From Acidobacteria bacterium Mor1 (GTDB lineage: Bacteria; Acidobacteriota; Polarisedimenticolia; Polarisedimenticolales; Polarisedimenticolaceae), in assembly GCA_001664505.1 (NCBI GenBank), contig CP011806.1:4448148-4512147 (forward strand): a DNA stretch of 64,000 bases, in the 5' to 3' direction. This document shows positions 51,264-59,839 of the stretch, piece after piece; the first letter of the stretch is position 1, and each line of letters begins with the position of its first letter. The position numbers were made by a program, and so were the translations under genes. The notes under the pieces are model-generated. The model was not told the origin of the DNA. It did not search any database and was given only the letters and a program-made list of their open reading frames with translations.

Positions 51264-52343
51264 ATGAGCAAGACCGAACCGACCGCCGCCGCCGCCGTGG
51301 CCAACGCCGCGAAACGGAAACTCGCCGACATCGCCAAGTCCGATCTGTCTTGGAAGTCGGTTCTGGCAAAGTACCAGATTCCGAAGCTTCGTCTCGGGAT
51401 CGGCCAGATCTTCACCGGGCCGCTGCCCTATGTGACCTTCTGGTTCCTCACGTACTTCGCGATGCAGTTCCACTGGCTGCTGGCCGTTCCGTGCATCGTG
51501 CTCGCCGCCGGATTCTACGTGCGGCTGTTCATCGTGTTCCACGACTGCACCCACGGATCCTACTTCAAGAGCCGCAAGGCCAACGAGATTCTCGGTTTCT
51601 GGACCGGGGTGCTGGCCTTCACGCCGTTTCATCAGTGGCGCCAGCAACACGCGATTCACCACGCCACCACCGGTGACCTGGATCGTCGCGGCTTCGGCGA
51701 CATCTGGACCATGACCATCGACGAGTACAACGCCTCGTCCCGCTGGAAGAAGCTGGCCTACCGGGTCTCGCGCAACCCTGCGGTCTTCCTGCTGTTCGGG
51801 CCGCTGCTGGTCTTCGGGATCCAGCACCGCATCCCCGATCGCCGCCTGCACAAGCGGGAGCGGCGCAGCGTGCACCAGACCAATCTGGCGATTCTCGGCA
51901 TCCTGGTGCTGGCCCACTTCACCATCGGCCTCAAGGCCTACCTGATGGTGCAGCTCCCGATCTTCCTGCTCGGTGGGGCCGCCGGCGTCTGGCTGTTCTA
52001 CGTGCAGCATCAGTTCGAGGACACCGCCTGGGCTCGTCGCGAACAGTGGGACTACCTCGAGGGTGCCCTGCAGGGCAGCTCCTTCTATAAGCTGCCCCGC
52101 ATTCTGCAGTGGTTCAGCGGCAACATCGGCTTCCACCACATCCACCACCTGAACCCGCGGATCCCGAACTACTATCTGGAGAAGTGCCACAAGGAGCATC
52201 CGCTGTTCCAGCAGGCACCCAAGATCACGCTGTTCTCCAGCCTGAAGTCGGCTTTCCTGCATCTGTGGGACGAGCGGGAAGGCAAGCTGGTCAGCTTCCG
52301 CCGGGCCCGCCGGCTGACCCGCGAACGCAAGGCAGCGGCCTAG
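51264..52343 (+). CDS. membrane fatty acid desaturase
   Basis: A 359-residue integral-membrane di-iron desaturase. Three histidine clusters bind the metals: HDCTH (93-97), HAIHH (129-133) and HHIHH (291-295). Four or so membrane helices flank them (LLAVPCIVLAAGFYVRLFIV and FTIGLKAYLMVQLPIFLLGG). It resembles the bacterial delta-12/omega-6-type desaturases that put double bonds into fatty acids of membrane lipids. Electron donor not adjacent. An upstream TTGACA promoter fits separate expression. Confidence 0.93.
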   Translation: MSKTEPTAAAAVANAAKRKLADIAKSDLSWKSVLAKYQIPKLRLGIGQIFTGPLPYVTFWFLTYFAMQFHWLLAVPCIVLAAGFYVRLFIVFHDCTHGSYFKSRKANEILGFWTGVLAFTPFHQWRQQHAIHHATTGDLDRRGFGDIWTMTIDEYNASSRWKKLAYRVSRNPAVFLLFGPLLVFGIQHRIPDRRLHKRERRSVHQTNLAILGILVLAHFTIGLKAYLMVQLPIFLLGGAAGVWLFYVQHQFEDTAWARREQWDYLEGALQGSSFYKLPRILQWFSGNIGFHHIHHLNPRIPNYYLEKCHKEHPLFQQAPKITLFSSLKSAFLHLWDEREGKLVSFRRARRLTRERKAAA

Positions 52344-52425
52344 ATCCTCCCGGCTTCACGAGATCCGGAGCTCCGGGGCGCAACGGCGCTCCCGGGCCGG
52401 GTTCCGTCTATTTGCCGGGGTTCGT

Positions 52426-52455
52426 TTGACGATCCGCCGAACCGGGCACTACGAT
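52426..52455 (+). promoter_or_regulatory. sigma70-like promoter of the Ig-like protein gene
   Basis: TTGACG at 52426-52431 and TACGAT at 52450-52455, 18 bases apart, about 40 bases before the ATG at 52496. Confidence 0.5.
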
Positions 52456-52495
52456 CGATAGGTACGGGTGACCCCGCCCCCCCGGAGGAAAGCCG

Positions 52496-53200
52496 ATGAA
52501 GAAGATCGCCGTGATGTGGTTCGTTCTGTGCCTGGCCCTGGTCGGCGCGAACGCGGACGAACCTGCCGGAAACCAAGGGAACGCGTTGGTCGACGAAATG
52601 CGCCGGTCGATGGTCATCATGGAACCGGAAGACGGGACCCTGGTCCGGCCCGGAGAGAAGACGACGATCGTGGTTCGCCTCAAGGATCATCCGAACCTGG
52701 AGTACATCCGGGCTGTCGATTTGACCGGGGCTGCGGACTACGACCGCAACCGCGCGACCGAGCCGGCCGAGGATGGTCTGTGGCAGGTGCCGGTGCGGAT
52801 TCCGCGGGACGCCATCGGCGAACGGCAGTTCCGGATCGTCGCCGGGCTGCGCACAGGCGACGGCCTGCTCGAGGTGGAGGGGAGTTCGCTCGAACTGGCC
52901 ATCGATCTCGAGGGGATCGAGGTCAAGCTGTTCGCGATGAAGCCGGCCAAGATCTTCTGCGACCCGCAGAAAGAGTCCGAGGCTCAGCTGATTGTGCGTG
53001 CGCGCTTCTCCGACGGTGAAGCCCGGGACATGACCAAGGGCAAGGTCGGCACCCGCTACCGCTCCTCCAATCGTGAAGTGGCCGAGGTCGACGCCGACGG
53101 CAAGGTGACCTGTCTCGCGCCGGGGCGCGCCCTGGTGTTCGCCGAGCTCGACGAGAACTCGGCCCAGGCGACGATCGTGGTCGAGGAGCCGCAGCCCTAG
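52496..53200 (+). CDS. secreted Ig-like (BIG_2-type) protein
   Basis: A 234-residue exported protein (signal KKIAVMWFVLCLALVGANA). Two beta-sandwich domains are suggested. The first (residues 45-140) has strands such as TTIVVRLKDHPNLEYIRAVD. The second fits bacterial Ig-like group 2: RYRSSNREVAEVDADGKVTC and APGRALVFAELDE. AGGAGGAAA upstream supports the start. It probably works as an adhesive or structural surface protein; ligand unknown. Confidence 0.82.
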   Translation: MKKIAVMWFVLCLALVGANADEPAGNQGNALVDEMRRSMVIMEPEDGTLVRPGEKTTIVVRLKDHPNLEYIRAVDLTGAADYDRNRATEPAEDGLWQVPVRIPRDAIGERQFRIVAGLRTGDGLLEVEGSSLELAIDLEGIEVKLFAMKPAKIFCDPQKESEAQLIVRARFSDGEARDMTKGKVGTRYRSSNREVAEVDADGKVTCLAPGRALVFAELDENSAQATIVVEEPQP

Positions 53201-53235
53201 CGCCGGTTCTCCGCAATCATCGAGGAGTCGAAAAA

Positions 53236-53255
53236 GGGCGGCCGCGAGGCCGCCC
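53236..53255. terminator. bidirectional terminator
   Basis: A perfect 8-bp stem (53236-53243 with 53248-53255, loop GCGA) flanked by AAAAA at 53231-53235 sits between two convergent genes. On the minus strand the A-run becomes a T-tract. Confidence 0.7.
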
Positions 53256-53285
53256 CTTCGCTTTGCGCAGCAAGTCGGGCGCGTG

Positions 53286-54305
53286 TCAGGAGGCCGCTGA
53301 GGCCGCAGCCGACGATGCGGCGGTTGCGGCGATGACGGCGGTGACCGCCGCCTGCTGGGCGTCCAGCACCGCCTGGATGCTGCGCAAGGCCGCCACGTCG
53401 GCGGCATCGGCGGCGTTCTGCTGCTTCTCCAGATCGCCGGCCAGGACCAGGCTCGAGGCCAGGGTGAAGGCGATGTCCGCCGAGGGCCGGGGTTTGGCCT
53501 CCCGCAGCCTGTCCCGCAGCTTCAGCACCCGGGTGGCTGCCTGGCGGGGCGCCAGGGAGGTCAGCGCCAGGATCGAGATCTCGTCGTAGCTGCGGCTGCT
53601 GACCCGGTATCCCAGGGAGCGGAGCGCACCGGCGATGGTGATGAACCGGTTGGCCGCGCGGAAGGCGCGGCGGGGGGAGAGCGCCAGCAGATGGCTGGCC
53701 AGCTGCAGCGGATTCCCCCGGGAGAAACGGGCGGCCCTGAGCTGCTCGTAGGCCTTCTCGACCTCCACGGCGACCTCATGGACGGGCGTTTCCCGGGTCG
53801 CGTGCATGGCGGCCATCGGGTAGTCGTCGCTGCCGGTCAGGAAGCGGTGATCCCGCTTCCAGTGGTCGAGGATGTCCCGGGTGCGGTCGATGGTCCGATC
53901 CGGGACCTGTTCGCCTCGCTGGTGAATCGCCAGTACCACCCCGGCCAGGACCTCGTAGATGCCCCCGCGCCGCATCTTGCGGGCGCGGAATCCTTCCCGG
54001 ACCTGTTCCACCGACCGATGCACCGCGGCAGGCTCCAGCCCGTTGCGCAGGATCATCGCCGCCACGGCGTAGCGGATCGACGAACGTAGCGGGCTGAACC
54101 AGCCGGCATGGTCCCGGAGGGCATCGGCGACCCGTTCCAGATCGACGTGAGGGCGTTCGAGAGGGGACGCGATCAGCGACATCGCGGCGAACCGGAGCAC
54201 GGTGACGTCGGTGCTCCAGCGCTTGTGGCTGCGCAGTTCTTCGAAGCGTTCCAGGTAGCTCGCCAGATCGTTCAAGGCCGTGTCCTCCAGGCGACATTGT
54301 CGCAT
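53286..54305 (-). CDS. DUF4003-like protein
   Basis: A 339-residue helical protein that resembles the DUF4003 family (e.g. LERFEELRSHKRWSTDVTVL and SSIRYAVAAMILRNGLEP, then RARKMRRGGIYEVLAGVVLA). No signal peptide or membrane helix in the main part. The last 45 residues are an Ala-rich helix. The ATG at 54305 is taken over a longer frame with no ribosome site. Function of the family unknown to me; assignment by pattern only. Confidence 0.65.
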   Translation of the reverse strand: MRQCRLEDTALNDLASYLERFEELRSHKRWSTDVTVLRFAAMSLIASPLERPHVDLERVADALRDHAGWFSPLRSSIRYAVAAMILRNGLEPAAVHRSVEQVREGFRARKMRRGGIYEVLAGVVLAIHQRGEQVPDRTIDRTRDILDHWKRDHRFLTGSDDYPMAAMHATRETPVHEVAVEVEKAYEQLRAARFSRGNPLQLASHLLALSPRRAFRAANRFITIAGALRSLGYRVSSRSYDEISILALTSLAPRQAATRVLKLRDRLREAKPRPSADIAFTLASSLVLAGDLEKQQNAADAADVAALRSIQAVLDAQQAAVTAVIAATAASSAAASAAS

Positions 54306-54336
54306 GGAGCTCGACGCCCCTCGCTCTTCCCGGCCC

Positions 54337-54365
54337 AAAAAAGAACCGGCCCAGAGGGCCGGTTC
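54337..54365 (-). terminator. intrinsic terminator
   Basis: A perfect 10-bp stem (54343-54352 with 54356-54365, loop AGA) next to six A at 54337-54342. On the minus strand this is a stem followed by TTTTTT, ending the gene at 54396. Confidence 0.9.
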
Positions 54366-54395
54366 GTGGAACTCGTCTGTGGTTGCCGCCTGGGG

Positions 54396-55091
54396 CTAGC
54401 CGCCTTGGCGGCGGTCTTCCCGGGTCTCCCGGCGATCTTCGCGAAGTTCGCGGCGATCCTCCCGGGCCTCCAGCTTGTTCCGGCGGTTTTCGATCTCCGC
54501 GAGGCGCACCAGTTCGGTCATCACCGCTCGGCGCTGTTCCAGGCTGACCTCGTCGTACTTGCCCTGGAGTCCGCGAAAGGTGTGGGCGGCATCGAGGCGC
54601 GCGTTGATCAGGTAGGCCTCCTGCTCGACATCGCGGCGGTCGTCATGGAGATCGCGGCGATCGTCCCGCAGGTCCCGCCGATCGTCCCGGCGCACGTGGC
54701 CGGCGGCGCCGTCCCGGCGGTTGGCCCGGACTTCGCGGCGGCTGGAACGAACCTCCCGCTCGCTTTGGCGGACCTCGCGACGGGCCTGGTTCACCTCGCG
54801 GCGCCCTTCGCTGAGTTCGGCGTTGAGCAGCCGGGCCAGTTCGTTGTCGATTGCCCGCAGCATCTCGCGGTTATTGGCCTCACGAGCCTCGTCGAAGCGC
54901 TGGACCAACGCCGTCAGGCGTCCGTGGTCGCGAACGTCGTCGCGGGCGTGGACGCGGTCGTAGCGCAGCTGCCGGTGGTCTCCGGCCCGTTCGGTGGCGT
55001 TGCGGCGCTCCTGGCCGAAGGCGGCCGGGGCGAGCAGGGCCGCGATTACGAGAATGAAACCGAGTCTTTGGATCACGTTGTGCTCCGACAT
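54396..55091 (-). CDS. secreted highly charged helical protein
   Basis: A 231-residue exported protein with a signal peptide (LGFILVIAALLAPAAFGQ). The mature part is nearly all Arg, Asp and Glu with regular heptad-like units such as REVRQSEREVRSSRREVR and DDRRDLRDDRRDLHDDRRD, ending ELREDRRETREDRRQGG. Such sequences form long single or coiled helices. There are no Cys residues and no enzymatic motif. Likely a structural or polyanion/polycation-binding surface protein. No family recognised. Confidence 0.7.
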   Translation of the reverse strand: MSEHNVIQRLGFILVIAALLAPAAFGQERRNATERAGDHRQLRYDRVHARDDVRDHGRLTALVQRFDEAREANNREMLRAIDNELARLLNAELSEGRREVNQARREVRQSEREVRSSRREVRANRRDGAAGHVRRDDRRDLRDDRRDLHDDRRDVEQEAYLINARLDAAHTFRGLQGKYDEVSLEQRRAVMTELVRLAEIENRRNKLEAREDRRELREDRRETREDRRQGG

Positions 55092-55228
55092 GTCCCAGGT
55101 TGAGGTGCGGGGCGCAAGACCGGCGAGGCCCCGCAATCCAAAGGTAGGTCCGCCGGGGATCAAGTCCAGGTAGGCCCGGCCGATACCGGGCCGGGGCAAA
55201 GACGCCCGGCCGGGGGCCGAATACACGA

Positions 55229-55254
55229 ACGCCCCGGCGCTCGGGCCGGGGCGT
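55229..55254 (-). terminator. possible hairpin terminator
   Basis: A 10-bp stem (55229-55238 with 55245-55254) follows the sialidase-like gene on the minus strand, but no T-tract is present. Confidence 0.4.
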
Positions 55255-55286
55255 CGTGGTCGATCGCTCGATTCAGGGTGCCCCGA

Positions 55287-57479
55287 TCAGGGGCAGGTTC
55301 CGACCGACTGGGGTGCGCAGGCCGAGGCGCTGACGGCACGCTCGGCGCCGTCGCTGTCCAGTCCGTAGGAGCCTTCGTTGCCGGAGGCCGTGGGGACGAC
55401 CAGGAAGAACCGGTTGCCGGCACCGGGAGTGAAGGTCAGGGAGGTCAGGCCGGCGGTGCTGCACTGGACCGGGACCTGGCTGTTGAAGGAGCCGACGATG
55501 CCCTCGTAAACGGCGAAGTCGTCGCCGCCGCCGCAGGAGGTATCCCAGCTCAGCACCACGTCGCCGCCGCTGCGGTTGACCAGCAGCGGCGTGCCGGGCA
55601 CGCCGGAGCCGCCGGGGACCCGTCCGGGGCCGCCGCAGGCCAGACAGCCCGAGGTGTCGACGCCGTTGCAGTCGCTGGCGCAGGCCAGGGTGCCGCCGCC
55701 GCAGCCGAAGTCGGTGCAGGTCTGGCCGCCCAGGTCGGTGCCGTCGCAGACCTCGCCGGCATCGGTGTTGCCGTTGCCGCAGAAGGCGCCGCCGCCGGGA
55801 GTGATGCCGGCGGCGTAGACATCGACCGAATCTCCCGAGCCGCCGCCTTCGCTGCGGTTGTCGGTGAAGATCGCGATCAGGTCGTCCATCACGATGTCCA
55901 TGCCGTTGTAGTCACCCCACTCGAAGCCGTCGTTGATGTGGGGGGACTGCACGCTGGTGACCCGCTCCGGGGTCGACCAGGTGACGGCGCCGTCGGTGGA
56001 GAAGCTGTAGTAGATGTCCACGGCGCGGCGGGTCGCGTCCCGGCGGGTGTCGTAGTAGATCACGTGAACGGTGCCGTCGGGGCCGACCGAGAGCCACTGG
56101 TGGAAGCGGTCGACCTCCAGGGCGTCAGCAGTCTCGTGGGGCGTGCTGGTGTTCCAGGTGTCGCCGCCGTCCCGGGAGTAACCCACCGTGATCCGCGAGT
56201 GGTTGGTCGCGGCGCTGCCGGTTTCGGGTCCGACGGTGTCGCTCCAGGCGGCGTAGACGCTGCCGCCGAAGGGCCCGTCGCTGAGGTCGGAGTCCGCCGA
56301 GGCGTAGATGAAGACCAGCCGGGAGTCCATCGCCGGGATCGGGTAGTCGAAGACCCCCTGGGTATCGGCGACCTGGATCGGCGACTCGTAGGTCACGCCG
56401 CCGTTGGTCGAGCGCAGCAGCTGAATCGTTCCCGCCGAGGTGCTGGCGTAGATGTGGTACACGGTGCCGTTCTTGTCGGTGGTGACGTCACTGCCGATAC
56501 CCCGGGGCGCCGAGCCGAAGGACTGGGTCGTCCAGGTGTTGCCGAAGTCGGTGGAGCGGGCGATCTGCATCACGTTGCCGTTGTGCCAGGTGATGTAGAT
56601 GTTGTCCTGGTGCGGCGAGCCGGAGTACTGGTCGACGTGCATGAACTCCTTGTCGCCGCCGCCGGTGGCGACTTCGCGGCGGGGATCGCCGGGAGTGATG
56701 TCCTGCAGGTCGGTCCAGGTCTGGCCGCCGTCGTCGCTGCGATAGAACCACACGCCGCAGCCGCCGAAGAAGCTGCAGCTGCCGAGGGTCACGGCATAGG
56801 CGAAGTTTCCGTCGGAGGACCAGTCCACCGCCGGGTCGCAGCAGGTGCTGCCCAGAGGTAGGGCCACCTGGGTCCAGGTTTCGCCGCCGTCGGTGGAGTA
56901 GTGCATCGCCTGGCCGCCACCGGGGCCGTTGGAGCCGGCGATCACCTGGTCGGTGTTGACCGGGTTGATCTTGATCGCCGATTCGGCCGCGCCGTTGGGG
57001 CTGGTGACCCGGGACTCGCCCGAGAGGAACTCGGTGTAGAACTCCTCCTCGCCGATGCCCTCGTCAAGGATCAGCTTGTAGCCGTTGTCCTCGTACTTGA
57101 CCTTGCGGTAGAACTTGCCGCCGACCAGGCAGCCGCCGAACTTCTGGCGGAAGATCTGGTAGGCGCTGCGAGGATACTGAGCCGGGCCGGTGCGCGGCAG
57201 GTCGCTCCAGCCCCGGCGCATCATGACCCGGAAGAACACCGGGATCGGCGCTCGCAGCTCGAGCTCGTTGTCGGCGAGAAGGTCGAGATCTTCCAGCGTC
57301 ACCATGTAGTTGCGGTCGTCCCACGGTCCGTACTGGGTCAGCGACTCGTAATCGACCCGATCGTCGGCGCCCCGGCGGGGGTCCACCGCGACCCGCCCCT
57401 CGACGTCGATGAAGGTCTGGGCCGCGGCGCTCGTGGCGAGCAGGCAGACCAGCAGGATTCCGAACCCGAATCTAGACAT
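55287..57479 (-). CDS. secreted BNR/sialidase-like propeller protein
   Basis: A 730-residue exported protein (signal FGFGILLVCLLATSAAAQ). The central part has many BNR/Asp-box repeats (S-x-D-x-G-x-T-W): STDGGETWT, SDDGGQTWT, STDFGNTWT, SRDGGDTWN, STDGAVTWS. These make a sialidase-like beta-propeller. No clear sialidase arginine triad was checked. Then comes one Cys-rich repeat (FCGNGNTDAGEVCDGTDLGG with a following Cys-x3-Cys part) and an Ig/FnIII-like C-terminal module ending NEGSYGLDSDGAER. ATG at 57479 has GGAGGGG upstream. Probably binds or cleaves surface glycans. Confidence 0.87.
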   Translation of the reverse strand: MSRFGFGILLVCLLATSAAAQTFIDVEGRVAVDPRRGADDRVDYESLTQYGPWDDRNYMVTLEDLDLLADNELELRAPIPVFFRVMMRRGWSDLPRTGPAQYPRSAYQIFRQKFGGCLVGGKFYRKVKYEDNGYKLILDEGIGEEEFYTEFLSGESRVTSPNGAAESAIKINPVNTDQVIAGSNGPGGGQAMHYSTDGGETWTQVALPLGSTCCDPAVDWSSDGNFAYAVTLGSCSFFGGCGVWFYRSDDGGQTWTDLQDITPGDPRREVATGGGDKEFMHVDQYSGSPHQDNIYITWHNGNVMQIARSTDFGNTWTTQSFGSAPRGIGSDVTTDKNGTVYHIYASTSAGTIQLLRSTNGGVTYESPIQVADTQGVFDYPIPAMDSRLVFIYASADSDLSDGPFGGSVYAAWSDTVGPETGSAATNHSRITVGYSRDGGDTWNTSTPHETADALEVDRFHQWLSVGPDGTVHVIYYDTRRDATRRAVDIYYSFSTDGAVTWSTPERVTSVQSPHINDGFEWGDYNGMDIVMDDLIAIFTDNRSEGGGSGDSVDVYAAGITPGGGAFCGNGNTDAGEVCDGTDLGGQTCTDFGCGGGTLACASDCNGVDTSGCLACGGPGRVPGGSGVPGTPLLVNRSGGDVVLSWDTSCGGGDDFAVYEGIVGSFNSQVPVQCSTAGLTSLTFTPGAGNRFFLVVPTASGNEGSYGLDSDGAERAVSASACAPQSVGTCP

Positions 57480-57807
57480 CAAGCCCCTCCAAATCGCCGG
57501 AATTTCGGCGAAACCAATAGGATGGTTTACGCCCAAATACGGCCGATAGCCACATTCACGTCCCGGGAGTCCATCCCGTCCCCGGAAAGGGGACGAGCGG
57601 ATCTCTCCGGTGGTGTCTTCCATGGCGATCGGGCGCACCCGGGCCCAGACCGAAACCCCCTCCGGCGGGGGGTGTATTCCACCGATTTGTTTCCGAATTG
57701 CATCCTGGGGCAGGTCAGGTTGACGGCTTCGGTGCGCCGCACCAGAATGCCGGATCGGCCCGGCCCGGATCCCGGCCCGGGGCCCGACACCTGAGGGAGT
57801 TCGCCAG
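57480..57807. other. 328-bp divergent intergenic region
   Basis: Non-coding spacer between the sialidase-like gene (minus) and proS (plus). It holds three small inverted repeats: arms TCGCCG/CGGCGA near 57493-57510, a perfect 7-bp hairpin 57577-57595 (loop GGAAA), and a C-run/G-run hairpin 57655-57673. Promoters must be here, but none could be named. No RNA gene recognised. Confidence 0.5.
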
Positions 57808-59565
57808 ATGAGAATGGGACAGATGTTCGGCCGCACCCTGCGGGAGGCGCCGGCCGATGCCGAGACCGCCAGCCATGGCCTTCTGGTCCGGGCGGGCTTC
57901 ATCCAGCAGCTCGGTGCCGGGGTCTACTCCCTTCTGCCCCTGGGCAAGCGTTCGATCGACAAGATCGAAGCGATCCTGCGGGAAGAGATGGTCAAGATCG
58001 GCGGCCAGGAAGTCCTGATGCCGGTGGTCAATCCGGCAGACGTCTGGAAGGAAACCCGCCGCTTCTACGAGATCGGCGACGAGATGAGCCGCTTCCACGA
58101 CCGGGTTGGCCGGGACATGGTGCTGGCGATGACCCACGAGGAAGTGGTCGCGGATCTCACGCGAAAGGTCATCCATTCTTACAAGCAGCTGCCCCTGCTC
58201 GTCTTCCACATCCAGACCAAGTGGCGGGACGACGCCCGGCCGCGGGCCGGCCTGATCCGGGTCCGCGAGTTCACCATGAAGGACAGCTACAGCCTGGACA
58301 GCAGCGAGGAAGGGCTCGATACCCAGTACCGCGCCCACTACCAGGCCTACTTCGACATCTTCAATCGCTGCGGCCTGCCCACGGTGGCGGTGCTCTCCGA
58401 CGTCGGGATGATGGGCGGCAAGATGGCCCACGAATACATGTACCTGACGCCGATCGGCGAGGACACCATCATCATCTGCGACTCCTGCGGCTATCACGCA
58501 AACCGGCAGATCGCGCAGTTCCGCAAGCCCGAACCCGAGGGCGGCGACCCGGCGGAACTGCGCAAGATCGAGACTCCCGGCACCACCACCATCGAGGAGC
58601 TCTGTGAATTCCTGAAGATCGATGCCTCACGCACCCTCAAGGCGGTGTTCATGACCGCCACCCTGGTCGACGGTGAGGAGGAGGTCCAGAAACTGGTCGT
58701 GGCGATGATCCGCGGCGACATGGAGCTCAACGAGACCAAGCTGGCCAACCTGGTCAAGGCCAAGGAGCTGCGGCCGGCACACGAGGAAGAGATCAAGGCG
58801 GCGGGAGCGTACCCGGGCTACGGTTCACCGATCGGCGTCGAGGGGGCGCTGATCGCCGTCGACGATCTGGTGCCGGATCTGCGCAACCTGGTGACCGGGG
58901 CCAACGAGGAAGGCTTCCACGTGGAGAACGCCAACTACGGGCGGGACTTCGAGGCGGACTTCGTCGGCGATCTGATCGCCGCGGGTGAGGGGAGCCTCTG
59001 CGCCAACTGCGACGGTACCCTGCGGGCGACCCGCGCCGTGGAAGTGGGCAACATCTTCAAGCTGGGCACCCGCTACACCGGGTCGCTGGGAGCCACCTTC
59101 CTCGACGATAACGGCAAGGCCCAGCAGGTGATCATGGGCTCCTACGGCATCGGCGTGGGGCGGCTCCTGGCCTGTGCCGTCGAGGAGTACCACGACGACA
59201 AGGGCGTGATCTGGCCGATCTCGATCGCCCCCTACGAAGTGCACCTGGTGGCTCTGCCCGGCGGCGAGGAAGAGGCGGACCGGATCTACGAGAACCTCAG
59301 CGCCAAGGGGGTCGAGGTGCTCTACGACGATCGCAAGGAGCAGGCGGGGGTCAAGTTCAACGACGCCGACCTGATCGGCGTGCCGATCCGGGTCACCGCC
59401 TCCAAGCGTTCGCTCAAGAACGGCGGCCTGGAGATGAAGCTGCGCCGGGGAGACGACCTCGGCGTGGTTCCGGTGGACGATGCGGTCGACAAGGTGCTCG
59501 AACTCAAGAGCACCCTGGAGCAGGAGTTGGCCGACCGGGTCAAGCCGGTCGAGTTCAGCGACTAG
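57808..59565 (+). CDS. proS: prolyl-tRNA synthetase, bacterial type
   Basis: A 585-residue class II aminoacyl-tRNA synthetase that charges tRNA-Pro. Motif 1 (GAGVYSLLPLGKRSI, about 37-50), motif 2 (FHIQTKWRDDARPRAGL, then REFTMKDSYS, 133-160) and motif 3 (GSYGIGVGRLLACAVEE, near 444) are intact. An editing (YbaK-like) insertion lies between motifs 2 and 3, as in the bacterial type. The C-terminal anticodon-binding domain starts near residue 470. Length is typical (about 570). GAGGGAG lies upstream of ATG. An essential housekeeping gene, which marks this as chromosome. Confidence 0.96.
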   Translation: MRMGQMFGRTLREAPADAETASHGLLVRAGFIQQLGAGVYSLLPLGKRSIDKIEAILREEMVKIGGQEVLMPVVNPADVWKETRRFYEIGDEMSRFHDRVGRDMVLAMTHEEVVADLTRKVIHSYKQLPLLVFHIQTKWRDDARPRAGLIRVREFTMKDSYSLDSSEEGLDTQYRAHYQAYFDIFNRCGLPTVAVLSDVGMMGGKMAHEYMYLTPIGEDTIIICDSCGYHANRQIAQFRKPEPEGGDPAELRKIETPGTTTIEELCEFLKIDASRTLKAVFMTATLVDGEEEVQKLVVAMIRGDMELNETKLANLVKAKELRPAHEEEIKAAGAYPGYGSPIGVEGALIAVDDLVPDLRNLVTGANEEGFHVENANYGRDFEADFVGDLIAAGEGSLCANCDGTLRATRAVEVGNIFKLGTRYTGSLGATFLDDNGKAQQVIMGSYGIGVGRLLACAVEEYHDDKGVIWPISIAPYEVHLVALPGGEEEADRIYENLSAKGVEVLYDDRKEQAGVKFNDADLIGVPIRVTASKRSLKNGGLEMKLRRGDDLGVVPVDDAVDKVLELKSTLEQELADRVKPVEFSD

Positions 59566-59839
59566 TGCCCGCGCGGACCGGGATTCCGGTCGCGAACGCC
59601 GCAGCGAATTACATATCCGTAGCGCGATTACGTCGTCGTAGCCTTCGTCTGCGCAGGGCGGGTCTGTCGGCGCGTTCGTCGATCTCCGCGCGCCCTTCTT
59701 GAAGCTTCGACGTTTGTCCCCGTTGACCGCCGGAAAAAAATCCTCGCGGCTCTGGCGGACCTCCTCACCTCCCGTACCTCACCCCTCACGGAAGTAAACA
59801 CCCCATCCCCCCCGATGGGAATTCGGAGGTTCGATTCTC

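Noticed and set aside
59566..59839. Possible riboswitch or RNA gene before the first repeat protein
   Set aside because: I compared it by eye with known c-di-GMP, TPP and cobalamin riboswitch cores and tRNA shapes and found no match. Only a GGAGG ribosome site near its end is clear.
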